Below, piece after piece: positions 54,091 to 64,000 of a stretch of 64,000 bases of DNA. The stretch is taken from positions 5,208,001 through 5,272,000 of the forward strand of contig CAVNZM010000009.1 in the NCBI GenBank assembly GCA_963693365.1, written 5' to 3'. Under the pieces are notes generated by a model that saw only the letters and a program-made list of their open reading frames with translations, made no database searches and had not been told where the DNA came from. The translations under genes and the position numbers were made by a program. This DNA is from Amoebidium appalachense (lineage: Eukaryota > Ichthyosporea). How positions within the stretch are numbered: position 1 is the first letter of the stretch; the number at the start of each line of letters is the position of its first letter.

Positions 54091-55275
54091 GCGGGGGGGG
54101 GGGGTTTCATGATCAACGGCACACATTGATTGGTCGATCGGTGAGTGTATCGGACCGCCTCGTGTCCCACTCACATGCCCTTCGTGCCCACACATGTTAT
54201 CGGTAGGCACCCGGCCCGGTGGCACGGCCGGAGGTGAATTGGGTAGGCAACCTTCTCCACCCCCCGTTGCCCACCTGATGCACTGCGCTATTGCACCAAC
54301 GACGGTTTGTGTACGACTGGGGTGGGGTTCGGCTTGCAAAACACTCAGTTCGTGTATGTACTCATGTCGGCTCGTAGGAACGAAATGACCGATGGTACCG
54401 AACACGTTCAAATCCGGACCCACACCATTTTCGCACACAACAGCAATAGATTTATCCACACTAATTTCACAGATGGTGGGGGGGAACTTATCTCGAAATT
54501 CACGAGTAGGCTCGAAGATACCGAGGGTGCCAGCAGCAGCAGCAGCAGCAGTCACCTGCACCGTTGCACGTAATACACATCCAAAGCCAGATTTGACGGT
54601 GGTGTCGTGCTTGACGGTAACAGGACACATTGTGTCGGGGGTGTGCAAAGATGACGTCGGCACCACCATCCCCGACACCAGTGTTAGTGAGTGTGCTTGA
54701 TGATTAGTGGTGGCAATGTGTTTGTTGGCAAAATCGTTCCCAATAATCATGTCATGCTTAATATTTTTAATTACTAAGCAAGGCCACATGAATGTTTGAG
54801 AACCGAGGCATAACGGGAGCATCACTTCACCACTCACTGGCACAGCTAGAGCTTTATCGTTTTTCCTTACAGAAGTAACAATCACATCCGAGGGTTGCAA
54901 AGCAAACTCCTGCATGTGTCGGGAAAAAACAGCTTCACTAACCACCGTGAATGATGCCCCAGTGTCAAACAATGCAAAGTATTTTTCATTACTCAACGTA
55001 ACATTGACATAGATACGTCTTCCTGCATTGCATATGGCACTTATATCGAACACTTTTCTTATTCTATCGAGTGTTCGAAGTTTCTTTGTGGGGGGGGATG
55101 GGTGTGGGGGGGTGGGGGGTCGGGGGTCGGGGGAAAGGGGCTCGGAGGGGGGAATATCAGAAGAAGCCGGGGCAGAAGCACTTGGTATAGGCACATTTTT
55201 AATTACTTTTTCGTGACCCACTGGGTCACAATGTGCAATACATGCCGTGTCCGTGCATCTAGCACCGGCAATTAC
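53971..55275 (-). CDS. Retropepsin-type protease with linker (pol 5' part)
   Basis: The frame begins immediately after the gag TAG (55276-55278) in the same frame and runs to 53971. A Cys/His-rich start (ARCTDTACIAHCDPVGH) and a Pro-rich linker precede the protease: ALFDTGASFTVV holds the catalytic DTG, followed by DMIIGNDF of the second conserved strand. A long linker (about 150 residues) leads toward RT. It is an aspartic protease that works as a dimer to cut the polyprotein. The frame changes to RT at the G-run 54093-54103. Confidence 0.88.
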   Translation of the reverse strand, partial: VIAGARCTDTACIAHCDPVGHEKVIKNVPIPSASAPASSDIPPSEPLSPDPRPPTPPHPSPPTKKLRTLDRIRKVFDISAICNAGRRIYVNVTLSNEKYFALFDTGASFTVVSEAVFSRHMQEFALQPSDVIVTSVRKNDKALAVPVSGEVMLPLCLGSQTFMWPCLVIKNIKHDMIIGNDFANKHIATTNHQAHSLTLVSGMVVPTSSLHTPDTMCPVTVKHDTTVKSGFGCVLRATVQVTAAAAAAGTLGIFEPTREFRDKFPPTICEISVDKSIAVVCENGVGPDLNVFGTIGHFVPTSRHEYIHELSVLQAEPHPSRTQTVVGAIAQCIRWATGGGEGCLPNSPPAVPPGRVPTDNMCGHEGHVSGTRGGPIHSPIDQSMCAVDHETPPPREKFRKFRVGVHTMPATGRLPTVLIGIGCLRVCFRMSRNY

Positions 55276-57163
55276 CTATTTTTCACTTTGCTTGCCCTTG
55301 TTCTTCTTGGCAGCTCGGGTGGGGCAATCTTTAAAACGGTGCCCCGGCTGCTTGCATGCCCAACAATTGGGCCCCCTCTTATCTTTTTTATTGTCCTTAG
55401 CCCATTTACCCCCCCCCCATTAGATTTACCCTTACCACCAACATTACCCCCACTACCCCCGTGGCCACCCCCGTGACCACCACCACCACCACCATGCCCC
55501 CCACTACCACCACCCATCTCATCCACACTACCCACATTACGGTTACATTTTAAATTGTGAGCACCCACTGGCACATCAGCTTCATACCGTCGGATGACAC
55601 GGGCCATGGCTTGCTTGAGGGTGGTTGCAGCCCGGGCCTCCGAACAAAGGTCCGGGTAGTCGTTGAGGGTACGTTGGTAATGATGAAGCACGACCTCGGG
55701 CATGTTCTTGAGACCCGTGTTGGAGACGATGCAATTAAATTTCTTGTGGAATGTCTTTATCGAGGCCCGAGTGTGCATAAAACGAAGCTTGTTCAGCTCG
55801 TCTAAATGCTCCTCCTTACGTTCCTTGTCTAAATACTTCTCAAGGAACTTAGCCCAAAAATCGTCGATGCCGGTGCACGTGGAAAGGTCGACGTTATCGG
55901 CAGCATCTCGGGGGTCCCCGGGGCCCATGCACATACGAATAAACATCAAAGTGCGATTCAAGCCCACCTGGCAACTCCATAATACAAAAGAAAATTAAAT
56001 GATGTTGGAGTTGTTTGTAGAATTCGTCGATATCGGCATCTGCCTCGAGCATAGGACGGGACTGAATTGCTGCTGAGGGGATGTGTTGAATCTTTTCCTT
56101 CCCCTCCCGGTCGTCACCGTTTCCGTCGTTACCGTCACCGTCATCACCACCGTCACCGCCGTCGCCACCGCCATCACCACCACCACCACCGGCACCACCA
56201 GCACCGTTAGCACCTCCGGCACCATTAGCACCACCGGCACCACCGTCAGCACCGCCGTCCGGGGGAGGTGGGGGGCCGCCGCCACCTGCATTACCATCCC
56301 CATTTTCGTTGGCAGCAGGAGGGGGGTTGTTATGCCCCCCCCGGCCACCACCACGCCCACCCCTACCACCTCGGCCAGAGTTCTTACGGGGGCCCCGTCC
56401 GGCACGAACCCACGAGGGGAGCATGCTTGGATGAAATTTTCGAGGGCCCCGGTTACCATAATAAGTAACCACTAGGTCGAGCTCACCACGACTAAGAGCC
56501 ACTAACTGATTGATAAATTCATGTGACTTAGTGATGTGGGAAGACTGCCCTGAAAGGCACGCGTAGTTTTGCCTGGAAGTGAATACATTCGCGAGGGCGA
56601 GTAGTTGTTGGTGGAGCATGGTGAGTGCCGACGACGAACGGTACAGTGCCGTGCGCGCTGTACAGCTGGCAAACTTCGATACCAACAATGCCAGCAGCAT
56701 GAACAGAAGGAGACACCCAAGAACGCACCAGCACCAAGCTGCCAGGCTCACGCCCGTCTTGTTGTGCAAATTTGCATACTCCGTTAGGGCGCGTACCAGG
56801 GCGTCTGGTGCCTCTGCTTGCGTTTGCGTTGACCTCGACTTCCAGCCCGTGGAGAAGGTCGACTGATGAATGTCGATTGTCTTCAGGTGGCAGGTCTTCG
56901 GGGTCAAATGATTGGCCGTAGTCGGTTTCCCCTGAACGAAAAGAGAAGCAGTATTGATTGTCGTGTTGCAGGTCGTGTGAACGGAAGTAGACACGGTCGA
57001 GCAACGGAATGTCTGCTCCAGGAGGGTACCACGGTGAAGCGCCGGGGGGAGAAAGGGGAACATTATACCCGAGTTCTTGAAGGAAAATGAGGTCGGCGTT
57101 ACTTGCTTCACCCCCATGCAGGCCGCTAGGGCCGGCATTGTCGTCACCAAGGTGGTTAGACAT
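55276..57163 (-). CDS. Gag: capsid/nucleocapsid region with zinc knuckle
   Basis: The probable start is ATG 57163 (MSNHLGDDNAGPSGLHGGEA). The reading moves between frames near 56830, 55990 and a C-run at 55410. Visible parts are an acidic N-terminus and a hydrophobic segment near 56690 (CVLGCLLLFMLLALLV). A Gly/Asp-rich run (56140-56270) and a Retrotrans_gag-like block follow (DDFWAKFLEKYLDKERKEEH ... LPEVVLHHYQRTLNDYPDLC region, 55600-55880). A Gly/His-rich linker leads to a CCHC knuckle CWACKQPGHRFKDC near 55350. The knuckle is known to bind genomic RNA. It ends at TAG 55276-55278. A hydrophobic segment of this kind is unusual for Gag. The exact path through the frames is not settled. Confidence 0.75.
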
Positions 57164-57235
57164 GTTAGAACCCAAACAACTAAGAACATAGTACTTGCTT
57201 GATACGAGCACACTTGCAGCACAAGAACTAGTGCT

Positions 57236-57254
57236 GCAGGGGGTGTAGCTCAGC
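57236..57254 (-). promoter_or_regulatory. Putative primer-binding site next to the 5' LTR
   Basis: Directly inside the 5' LTR the plus strand reads GCAGGGGGTGTAGCTCAGC, ending at the LTR border. GGGGGTGTAGCTCAG matches the 5' end of tRNAs such as tRNA-Ala through the D-arm, rather than a tRNA 3' end. The element RNA would thus pair with a 5' tRNA fragment. The position is right for a PBS; the identity is inference. Confidence 0.5.
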
Positions 57255-57876
57255 TGTTATATATAATATGATCGTGTGTCTCTGACAAACTTTCAATATG
57301 TTTATAAATGAGCGGGGTTGACTAGACCACGCTTTGCTTAGTTACGTGCTAGTCCTACTTACACCTAGTAAGCCGAGCACACTGAGTGAGCTCTGAAGCC
57401 CCCGACATGCCCTTATATCGGAGCTCGCACAGCGGCTCAGACATGCGCATCGGTATGTGCTTTTTGGCTACGAGAGCCAATCACATACGGTTCACGGTTC
57501 TGTCCCATGGCTATCACGGTTCCAATAAACCTAGTGAGCCAATCGGGTGACAGTACTTGACTATCGATGCATTCCACAGTCATACCTCACGGCTACTTGC
57601 ATATTTTTCCATGATAAAACTATAACTTAACGCCCATGGTTCCTCTACTACTAGTACGTGTCGGTCCCATGTGACTATTATATCTGTTTTCCCATGAATA
57701 ATCCTGCAAGTTGCACGTGCACATATGTTTAACTCCATGCTCATGCGCACAAGACTGGGGGGGACATGCATACTGGCCTACCTAAGATCAAACACAGTGG
57801 TATATATACATGTACACGTGCGCGTATATCTCAACCTGTGTACATCCATACTAGATATCCGGCATAATATACCACA
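57255..57876 (-). repeat. 5' LTR of the chromovirus
   Basis: The plus-strand ends are TGTTATATATAATATGATCG and GGCATAATATACCACA. Relative to the other LTR it has a few small insertions (for example CTAGTA near 57653) and substitutions. It lies beside gag and should carry the promoter, reading leftward. Confidence 0.93.
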
Positions 57877-58390
57877 CCTCAGCACAACTGGCTTCGTGGT
57901 TTGCCAGTGCACCGGCGTTACCGCATGGATCCTGCAGCCTCTGCACGGAAACGTAGGTTTGGAAGAGTATTCTGTAGCAATTAACTCGCTGATAGTTTTG
58001 GTTTCTTCCACACTGTGCGCACTCATCGTTTTTTTACGGCCGTTCAGTTCGAACGAAAAATTCATCTTTGCCAGATATTCAAACATGGACGGTCCTCTGC
58101 CCAGGCTTGCTGGCAGCCGTTTTTAGCAATTCGGCAGGTGTGTGGACCCTACGGTTCTCTAAAGCGCCTATGTGTGAACGCAGTTGTGCTTTTGCATTTT
58201 CTGCTTGTGCAATTGCACTGGTGGTTGCATTACTGATCGTTTTGTTTGCTTCTACAAGGCCCTCGGCAACGATCACTTGGGCCACTTGCGTGCTTTCCTG
58301 GAACTTGTCTGTGGCTGCGTTTACTTTGTGTAGTGCACTGTTTAAATCCCCAAGTGCAGTTGCCTGCAATTGAACTACTGGCTTGGTCAT
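57877..58390 (-). pseudogene. 5' part of an unrecognised host gene, split by the retrotransposon
   Basis: The ATG is at 58390 (MTKPVVQLQATALGDLNSAL). About 100 residues of Ala/Gln/Glu/Lys-rich, helix-forming sequence follow with coiled-coil character (KVNAATDKFQESTQVAQVIV). Near 58090-58130 the reading passes to another frame (MFEYLAKMNFSFELNGRKKT), which runs to the LTR and continues in frame at 41478. A GGCGCC box (TTTTTTGGCGCCACAG) lies about 110 bp upstream, near 58502. The product is unknown. The insertion at this point would truncate the protein, so the allele is probably null unless the element is spliced out. The internal frame change may be an error or a short intron. Confidence 0.6.
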
Positions 58391-58944
58391 GGTCTTTCCG
58401 CGTGCTAGTACACTTTCAACCTGCGTACTCCTATGTATTTTGGATAGAAGAACGATACAAAAGTGACTGACTGAACTGACATGTGCGTCATACGGGGTTT
58501 TTTTTTGGCGCCACAGCCTATTCAATGATTGGCCCTTTTGTTTGTGGAACATATCGGTGTCACTGAGCTAGGTTTTATGTGGTAAAGGTAAAAAGTCTGA
58601 AACTCTACAAATAAAGGGGGTTCTAATGGTGCATACTTGGTAATTACGTCTGCATAGGCGATGCATAGGAGCCCCCTGTTACGTCAAAAAAAAAAACAAA
58701 AAAAACAAAAAAAAAAACTTCAAGATAATCCCGGAAAACGACTGAGGTCATTAACTAAAGATTTTTGAAAATGGCGTCGCCGTTATCTTAGTGGCGGAGT
58801 ATCTAACGCGCGGACGGGCACTGTACTATCCCGGAAACAGGGAGGGAGTGCAGGGGTGCAGGGGGGTCAGGGTGTGTATATGTGGTTGGAGAAACCCAGC
58901 GTGTGCACGGACCTGCACGGTCTGGCCTAGATGGCAAAATTGTT
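58391..58944. other. Intergenic, upstream of the split gene
   Basis: This contains the GGCGCC box near 58506, an A-rich stretch (58687-58720) and TG-rich sequence, but no gene that I can support. Confidence 0.45.
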
Positions 58945-58971
58945 CCCCCCCCCCCCCCCCCCCCCCCCCCC

Positions 58972-59031
<60 letters not shown>
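58945..59031. repeat. Poly-C tract, 87 bases with one T
   Basis: The run is broken only by a T at 58972. It is the longest homopolymer tract in the window. The flanks CCCGGAAACAGGGAGGGAGT (58832) and CGGGGAAACAGGGAGGGAGT (59031) form a direct repeat around it. Confidence 0.95.
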
Positions 59032-59033
<2 letters not shown>

Positions 59034-59485
59034 GGAAACAGGGAGGGAGTACATGGGTGGTAAGGTTGCAAATGTAAGGTTTACGCTGTATTTTATCATA
59101 CGGTGTGTGTGTGTCATTCCACACACACACACACACATACATCACTTGTAAGCGCATCCAAGCACGACATTATCATACTCTTTGACAATGTATAGACTAT
59201 GTCCAATCATGTTATTATATCGAGTGTGTGTGCACTCCACACACCCTTCAATGTGTCAAAATAAACCACACCCAGACTTGTTATTGTATCGTGTGTGTAT
59301 GCACTGCACGCTGTTCAGGAGGGATCCACCTGGACAGCGCGGTTAAAGCGGGATAGCTGCTCCAATAATTCTGGGTCTCATTCACAGACTAAACAGATAC
59401 AGTTTTAAAGTCCATAGTACATCATACGTACAAGAAACACTAACGAACCAACAATTCCAGCAAACAAATCGTTAATCAATGGTGC

Positions 59486-59812
59486 ATACGTTTAAGTATT
59501 CAATCGTGGAAACTCACATAGCAACACACTCAACTTTCCATCTTCTTGCCTGAGTGGACGGGACGGACCAAGACCCCGCTGTTTTATCCCCCAAAACGGA
59601 AACTCGACAACGGTGCCCAACCTTTGAAACACAATCCACATAATATCCAGGGAAGCCTTCGCTTTGGCTTCCTTGTCAAACACAAAGGGGTCGATATCCG
59701 TTGGGTCGTGCTGGGACAGACACCTTGGCTCAACAATCTTGGAAGGGCGCTTGATATCATCGAAGGAAATATCAAAAATAGACCGAACCAACGTGGGAAG
59801 GTGGGGCGCCAT
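59486..59812 (-). CDS. Candidate coding exon, unknown protein
   Basis: On the minus strand a TTTTTGCAG acceptor sits directly before ATG 59812. The frame runs about 108 codons (MAPHLPTLVRSIFDISFDDI ... SLDIMWIVFQRLGTVVEFPF) to a stop near 59492. Composition is protein-like with a conserved-looking Asp/Pro centre (DPTDIDPFVFD). Whether the ATG is the start (5' UTR intron) or internal is unclear. I do not recognise it. Confidence 0.45.
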
Positions 59813-59863
59813 CTGCAAAAATAAAAAATAAAAAATGAATACGCTTAGTCTCAATGCGAATAT

Positions 59864-60730
59864 TATATTATTCGGAATATCCGATTCAAACCCCCCAAGC
59901 GAATATAATATTCGCTCGGATCCTGATTATCCAACCAATCGATCCGAGCGAATATTATATTCGCTTATACGAACGAATATTATATTCGCTTGGGGGTTGT
60001 AATCAGGATGCGAGCGAATATAATACTCGCTCGCATCCTGATTATCCAATCCTCCCAAGCGAATATTATATTCGCTCGGATCCTGATTATCCAAACAATC
60101 GATCCGAGCGAATATTATATTCCCTTATACGCCCCACGCGAATATAATATTCGCTCGGATCCTGATTATCCAAACATTGAATCGATCCGAGCGAATATAA
60201 GTATATTCGGTTATACGAGCGAATATTATATTCGCTTGGGGGGTTGTAATCAGGATGCGAGCGAATATAATATTCGCTCGCATCCTGATTATCCAACCCC
60301 CCAAGCGAATATTATATTCGCTCGGATCCTGATTATCCAAACAATCAATCCGAGCGAATATTATATTCGCTTATACGTCCCAGGCGAACATAATATTCGC
60401 TCGCATCCTGATTATCGGCATCCCCCATGCGAATATAATATTCGCTCGCATCCTGATTATCCAAACCCCCAAGCGAATATAATATTCGCTCGCATCCTGA
60501 TTATTCAACCCCCCAAGCGAATATTATATTCACTCGGATCCTGATTATCCAAACAATCGATCCGAGCGAATATTATATTCTGTTATACGCCCCAAGCGAA
60601 TATAATATTCGCTCGCATCCTGATTATCCATCCCCCTAGGCGAATATAATACTCGTTCGCATCCTAATTATCCATCCCCCCATGCGATATAATATTCGCT
60701 CGCATCCTGATTATCCATCCCCCCAGGCGA

Positions 60731-60768
<38 letters not shown>

Positions 60769-60937
60769 AAATATTTGCTCGGACCCTGATTATCCAAGCC
60801 CCAAGCGAATATAATATTCGCTCGGATCCTGAGTATCCAACCCCCAAGCGAATATAATATTCGCTCGCATACTGATTATCCATCCCCCAGGCGATTATAA
60901 TATTCGCTCGCACCCAGATTATCCATCCCCCCAGGCG

Positions 60938-60984
<47 letters not shown>

Positions 60985-61250
60985 CTCGGATCCTGATTAT
61001 TCAACCCCCAAGCGAATATAATATTTGCTCGGATCCTGAGTATCCAACCCCCAAGCGAATATAATATTCGCTCGCATCCTGATTATCCATCCCCCCAGGC
61101 GAATATAAAAAAAAAATAAAAAAAATATTTGCTCGGATCCTGATTATCCAACCCCCAAGCGAATATAATACTCGCTCGGATCCTGAGTATCCAACCCCCA
61201 GGCGAATATAATATTCGCTCGCATCCTGATTATCCATCCCCCCAGGCGAA

Positions 61251-61287
<37 letters not shown>

Positions 61288-61408
61288 GCTCGCATCCTGA
61301 TTATCCATCCCCCCAGGCGAATATAATATTCGCTCGCATCCTGATTATCCATCCCCCCAGGCGAATATAATATTCGCTCGCATGCTGATTATCCATCCCC
61401 CCAGGCGA

Positions 61409-61454
<46 letters not shown>

Positions 61455-61584
61455 GCTCGGATCCTAATTATCCAACCCCCAAGCGAATATTATGAATATA
61501 ATATTCGCTCGCATCCTGAGTATCCAACCCCCGGCCAAGCGAATATAATATTCGCTCGCATCCTGATTATCCATCCCCCAAGGC

Positions 61585-61635
<51 letters not shown>

Positions 61636-61905
61636 CATACATATATATTCGCTCGGATCCTGATTATCCAACCCCCAAGCGAATATTATGAATATAATAT
61701 TCGCTCGCATCCTGAGTATCCAACCCCCAAGCGAATATAATATTCGCTCGCATCCTGATTATCCATCCCCCCAGGCGAATATAATATTCGCTCGCATCCT
61801 GATTATCCAACCCCCAAGCGAATCATTGATATAAATATTCGCTCGGATCCTGAGTATCCAACCCGGGCCCTAGGCGAATATAATATTCGCTCGCATCCTG
61901 ATTAT
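59864..61905. repeat. Palindromic minisatellite (GCGAATATAATATTCGC), about 40 units
   Basis: Each unit has a hairpin core GCGAATAT-A-ATATTCGC (or its complement), then TCGCATCCTGATTATCCAACCCCCAA. Period is mostly 45-60 bp. Several cores are replaced by (TA)n, (AAT)n or A-runs. In the left part pairs of units are arranged head to head. Open frames on both strands (repeating ANIIFARILIIQ) are by-products. Confidence 0.95.
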
Positions 61906-61909
61906 CTGT

Positions 61910-61924
61910 CTAACCCTAAACCCT
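61910..61924. repeat. Telomere-like CCCTAAACCCT at the end of the array
   Basis: TAACCCTAAACCCTAT abuts the last satellite unit. It is the complement of the TTTAGGG motif at 40479. Confidence 0.6.
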
Positions 61925-61941
61925 ATCTGTCGCATCCGGCA

Positions 61942-63443
61942 GGTACACCAGTGCGCTCTGAGCCAGAACACAACACAGGGTCGTCGGACCCTGCTTCGCC
62001 AATTTCGTCGTCGGGTTTTACTAGTGCAGGTGACGGCGCCCAGTCACAAGTACCACCTTCGCCAATGGCACAACCGCCCCGTAAGCGTGCCAAGGTGACA
62101 CTGGAGCCCGAGGTAACTGACTTATCGAGTCGTATATACCCGAAGTGGACCCACCAGTGTCGCCGGTCCCAATATCAACCAATGATTGCAACCCTTGCCC
62201 CACTGTGCCCATCCCCGTCTCTCTCCGGTCAAAATGGCCCGGGAATGTCAGTGAGTCTGTGTTTACACACTACTGCAACAGCGCAGACCCAGTTCAATAT
62301 GACGTCACCCCCGTGCCGATGGATGCTTTCTGATTCAACCACAACGACACCTTTGGTTTCCGTCCAAGATTTTCATGGGAAATGAATTTCTGTTTCATCA
62401 TCACCGCATTGGACGGATTAAACTGTGGGCTGATAAAATCCAACGTGCCACCCGTACCACCCGTACATCTTAAGCCAACCGGACTGGACGTTTGGGACCG
62501 GATGATTGCTGCCTTAAAGCACCGCGAGAAGCTTACAGCAAATATCCGGGCCATTGCTCATCGTCTGGCACGGGTGTGGAAGGTAACACGATTCAGGATT
62601 TGGGACATAAATCCAACGGACAAGTTGTTTGACGCGCTTCAATGTGACATTAGCGGTTCGGATTGCCTCACGGGTGTCCCGCTGGATGGGTCTAGTCGTC
62701 CGCTATTCCGAGACAACGTGGTACCCCCTCCCGTGACAATCATAACCGCTACATGCGTTAAATGCACTGGCGTGTCTACGCGTGTGTTGTGTTTCATCGA
62801 TGCCGAGCTTCGCACCCGACGTCGCCGTGAAAGGATGGACCACAAGGAGATTTACATTGTCAATCCCATGGAAAACATAGCGGGTACCCATTTCTTCGAT
62901 GGCGACTGCACTGAATATGGCAGGGAATTTCAAAGCCCAACCTCGGTTTGCACAACGTGCAATTCCAAGGGCACGGTGCGGGGCAACGTTTTAATACTTC
63001 CTAGAATTCTCTTCGTCCACATGTCAGTTGCAATCCGTGCCGCCTGTTCATGTCATGAATTGCGTGAACTTTATGGGGCGCCAATACCGTCTTGCCTACA
63101 TTGGTCTTCACAAACCAGGTCACCGTTTCGGTGTGGCACCCGCATTCAAGTGGAAAAATGGGAGGCCATATCATCTCCACTGCGACGGTTTTGGAATGAC
63201 CACTGAAAAACCAGACACTGAGCTATGGGAGAGCAACACGGGTCCTACCAATGTCTCTGTTCAAATGTCTCGGGAAGGTGGCGAGTGCGAAGGCTGGTGC
63301 CCATTATATGTTAATAAGTTGAACTGGGCACGCATTAAGGATGTGCATCTCAACTTCATGGTGTATGTGCCCGCCCAGGAACCACTGGTAGGCGTGGGCT
63401 CCCGCAAACTGACGTATGCCAAGTCAACTGTGGATGTAGTGTA
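61942..63443 (+). pseudogene. Broken gene with possible ubiquitin-protease-like (USP/C19) C-terminal fold
   Basis: An AG acceptor before 61942 suggests an exon. The first frame gives a Ser/Pro/Gln-rich start with a basic patch (QPPRKRAKV). It moves to a second frame near 62130, which holds one in-frame TGA (62331-62333) and then stays open to about 63030. A third frame runs to TAG 63441-63443. Visible features are two CxxC-type pairs (CVKCTG near 62757; CTTCNSKG near 62951) followed by LILPRILFVHMS, and later YRLAYIGLHKPGHRFGVAPA...YHLHCDGF. The layout Cys pairs, then LPxxLxxH, then a Tyr-rich His block recalls the second half of USP-type proteases, though the catalytic Cys half is not seen. 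Family assignment is tentative. It may belong to a transposon. Confidence 0.4.
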
Positions 63444-64000
63444 GACGACCGTCGACCCTTGTGGATATCGGAGTTTTTTTTTTTTTTTTGTGTTTTTTTG
63501 TTTTTTTTTGCTGCCAACATGATGCCATTATCGTTTGAACTGGAATGAAGGACTTAATGCCTGCTCGTATTTAAATACACCATGAATGTGCTGGTTGCAT
63601 GCTGTCTGGATTTATTTCATGTAGGTGTATAAGTATAAGATCAAGATTGAAAATTATGCATAGAAGATATTTTAAACTAGTACGAATATAACATGAATTG
63701 GCTGCAGCAGCTGTGTATGGTTCTTTAACGTAGTGATAAGGCTAAAACATACAAAATATATATGCTGTCCGCCGGCAGGGGGCCCGGGGTTTTATTCCAT
63801 GTGAGCGGTACTTAGTCTATGTAAACCCAATTTAACATTGTGATGTAAGAATGATTAAGAATACAACTGATGATTACGACTATATCATAATGGTGTATTA
63901 TGGCTTCTGTAAGGTAAATGCAATGGCGTTAAATACATACAAACCACATGATACTACACCATTTGCAACGAGTTGGTAAAATCCTGCTATCAGTGGCCAT
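63444..64000. other. 3' flank, no gene seen
   Basis: Two T-runs (63473-63489, 63500-63509) follow the stop. The rest is AT-rich unique DNA without a recognisable gene. Confidence 0.5.

Larger units (their letters stand above)
41479..57876 (-). mobile_element. Ty3/gypsy chromovirus, 16.4 kb including a nested 8.6-kb insertion
   Basis: The order along the minus strand is 5' LTR, gag with zinc knuckle, protease, reverse transcriptase, RNase H, [nested element], integrase with chromodomain, 3' LTR. The gene order PR-RT-RH-IN defines Ty3/gypsy, and a chromodomain after integrase defines a chromovirus, known to guide integration through chromatin binding. The flanking target duplication is CCGCA/CCTCA on the plus strand (one mismatch). 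Without the nest the element is about 7.8 kb. It cannot encode an intact polyprotein as written: pol is split, and several frame changes occur, some at homopolymers. Confidence 0.93.

Noticed and set aside
42135-57222. A recently integrated infectious retrovirus
   Set aside because: No envelope gene is seen, and the chromodomain integrase identifies a chromovirus retrotransposon. The coding region is broken.
57236-57260. A tRNA gene beginning GGGGGTGTAGCTCAG
   Set aside because: Only the first ~15 bases match. The rest of the cloverleaf is missing and the LTR begins immediately.
59854-60544. Open frames repeating ANIIFARILIIQ on both strands
   Set aside because: Translation of the palindromic satellite, present on both strands because the core is self-complementary.

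Overview
The window is nuclear DNA from a eukaryote. The evidence is spliced genes with GT-AG introns of about 0.3-2 kb, a bZIP protein, E2F-like and CRE-like promoter sites, a chromodomain-bearing Ty3/gypsy retrotransposon, and a short run of plant/algal-type telomere repeat (TTTAGGG) inside the sequence. A unicellular alga or other protist fits best, but I cannot place the species. The DNA is unusually rich in simple sequence: dozens of poly-C/poly-G tracts of 10-90 bases and many long (CA)n/(TG)n, (GA)n and pyrimidine arrays. Most long open frames over these arrays are artefacts and are not annotated.

Layout. 1-4 kb is mainly microsatellite DNA with one short candidate exon (minus strand, 1516-1603). 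4012-4353 (minus) is a compact bZIP gene. 6.2-22.8 kb (plus) is one large gene for a terminal uridylyltransferase-type nucleotidyltransferase. I can chain 18 coding exons; all junctions are phase-compatible, and the catalytic triad and PAP-associated domain are visible. Its introns carry a repeated set of short modules bounded by poly-C, including a perfect 453-bp tandem duplication. 32.0 down to about 26 kb (minus) is an unrecognised zinc-finger-like gene whose exons all join in phase 0, with CRE and E2F sites upstream. 34.8-36.1 kb (plus) encodes a SANT/Myb-like and Cys-motif protein, possibly transposon-derived. Two copies of a 0.55-0.65 kb dispersed repeat lie at 33.3 and 39.1 kb.

41.4-58.4 kb is a three-level nest. 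A small host gene (minus strand, start at 58390) is split by a 16.4-kb Ty3/gypsy chromovirus (LTRs 41479-42089 and 57255-57876, element on the minus strand) with a near-perfect 5-bp target duplication. The host reading frame resumes exactly across the insertion. The chromovirus pol gene is in turn split between RNase H and integrase by an 8.6-kb element with 33-bp terminal inverted repeats (43997-52613). That element has no recognisable transposase, GATATC-rich flanks and an 11-copy satellite of about 182-187 bp.

59.8-61.9 kb is a satellite built on a hairpin palindrome, ending in a telomere-like CCCTAAACCCT. 61.9-63.4 kb (plus) is a broken gene with a faint resemblance to the C-terminal half of a ubiquitin-specific-protease fold. 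Several coding regions (the TUT exon at 9440-10116, the retrotransposon ORFs and the SANT-like gene) change frame, often at or near homopolymers. Either the assembly has homopolymer-length errors or these tracts slip biologically. The sequence alone cannot decide.
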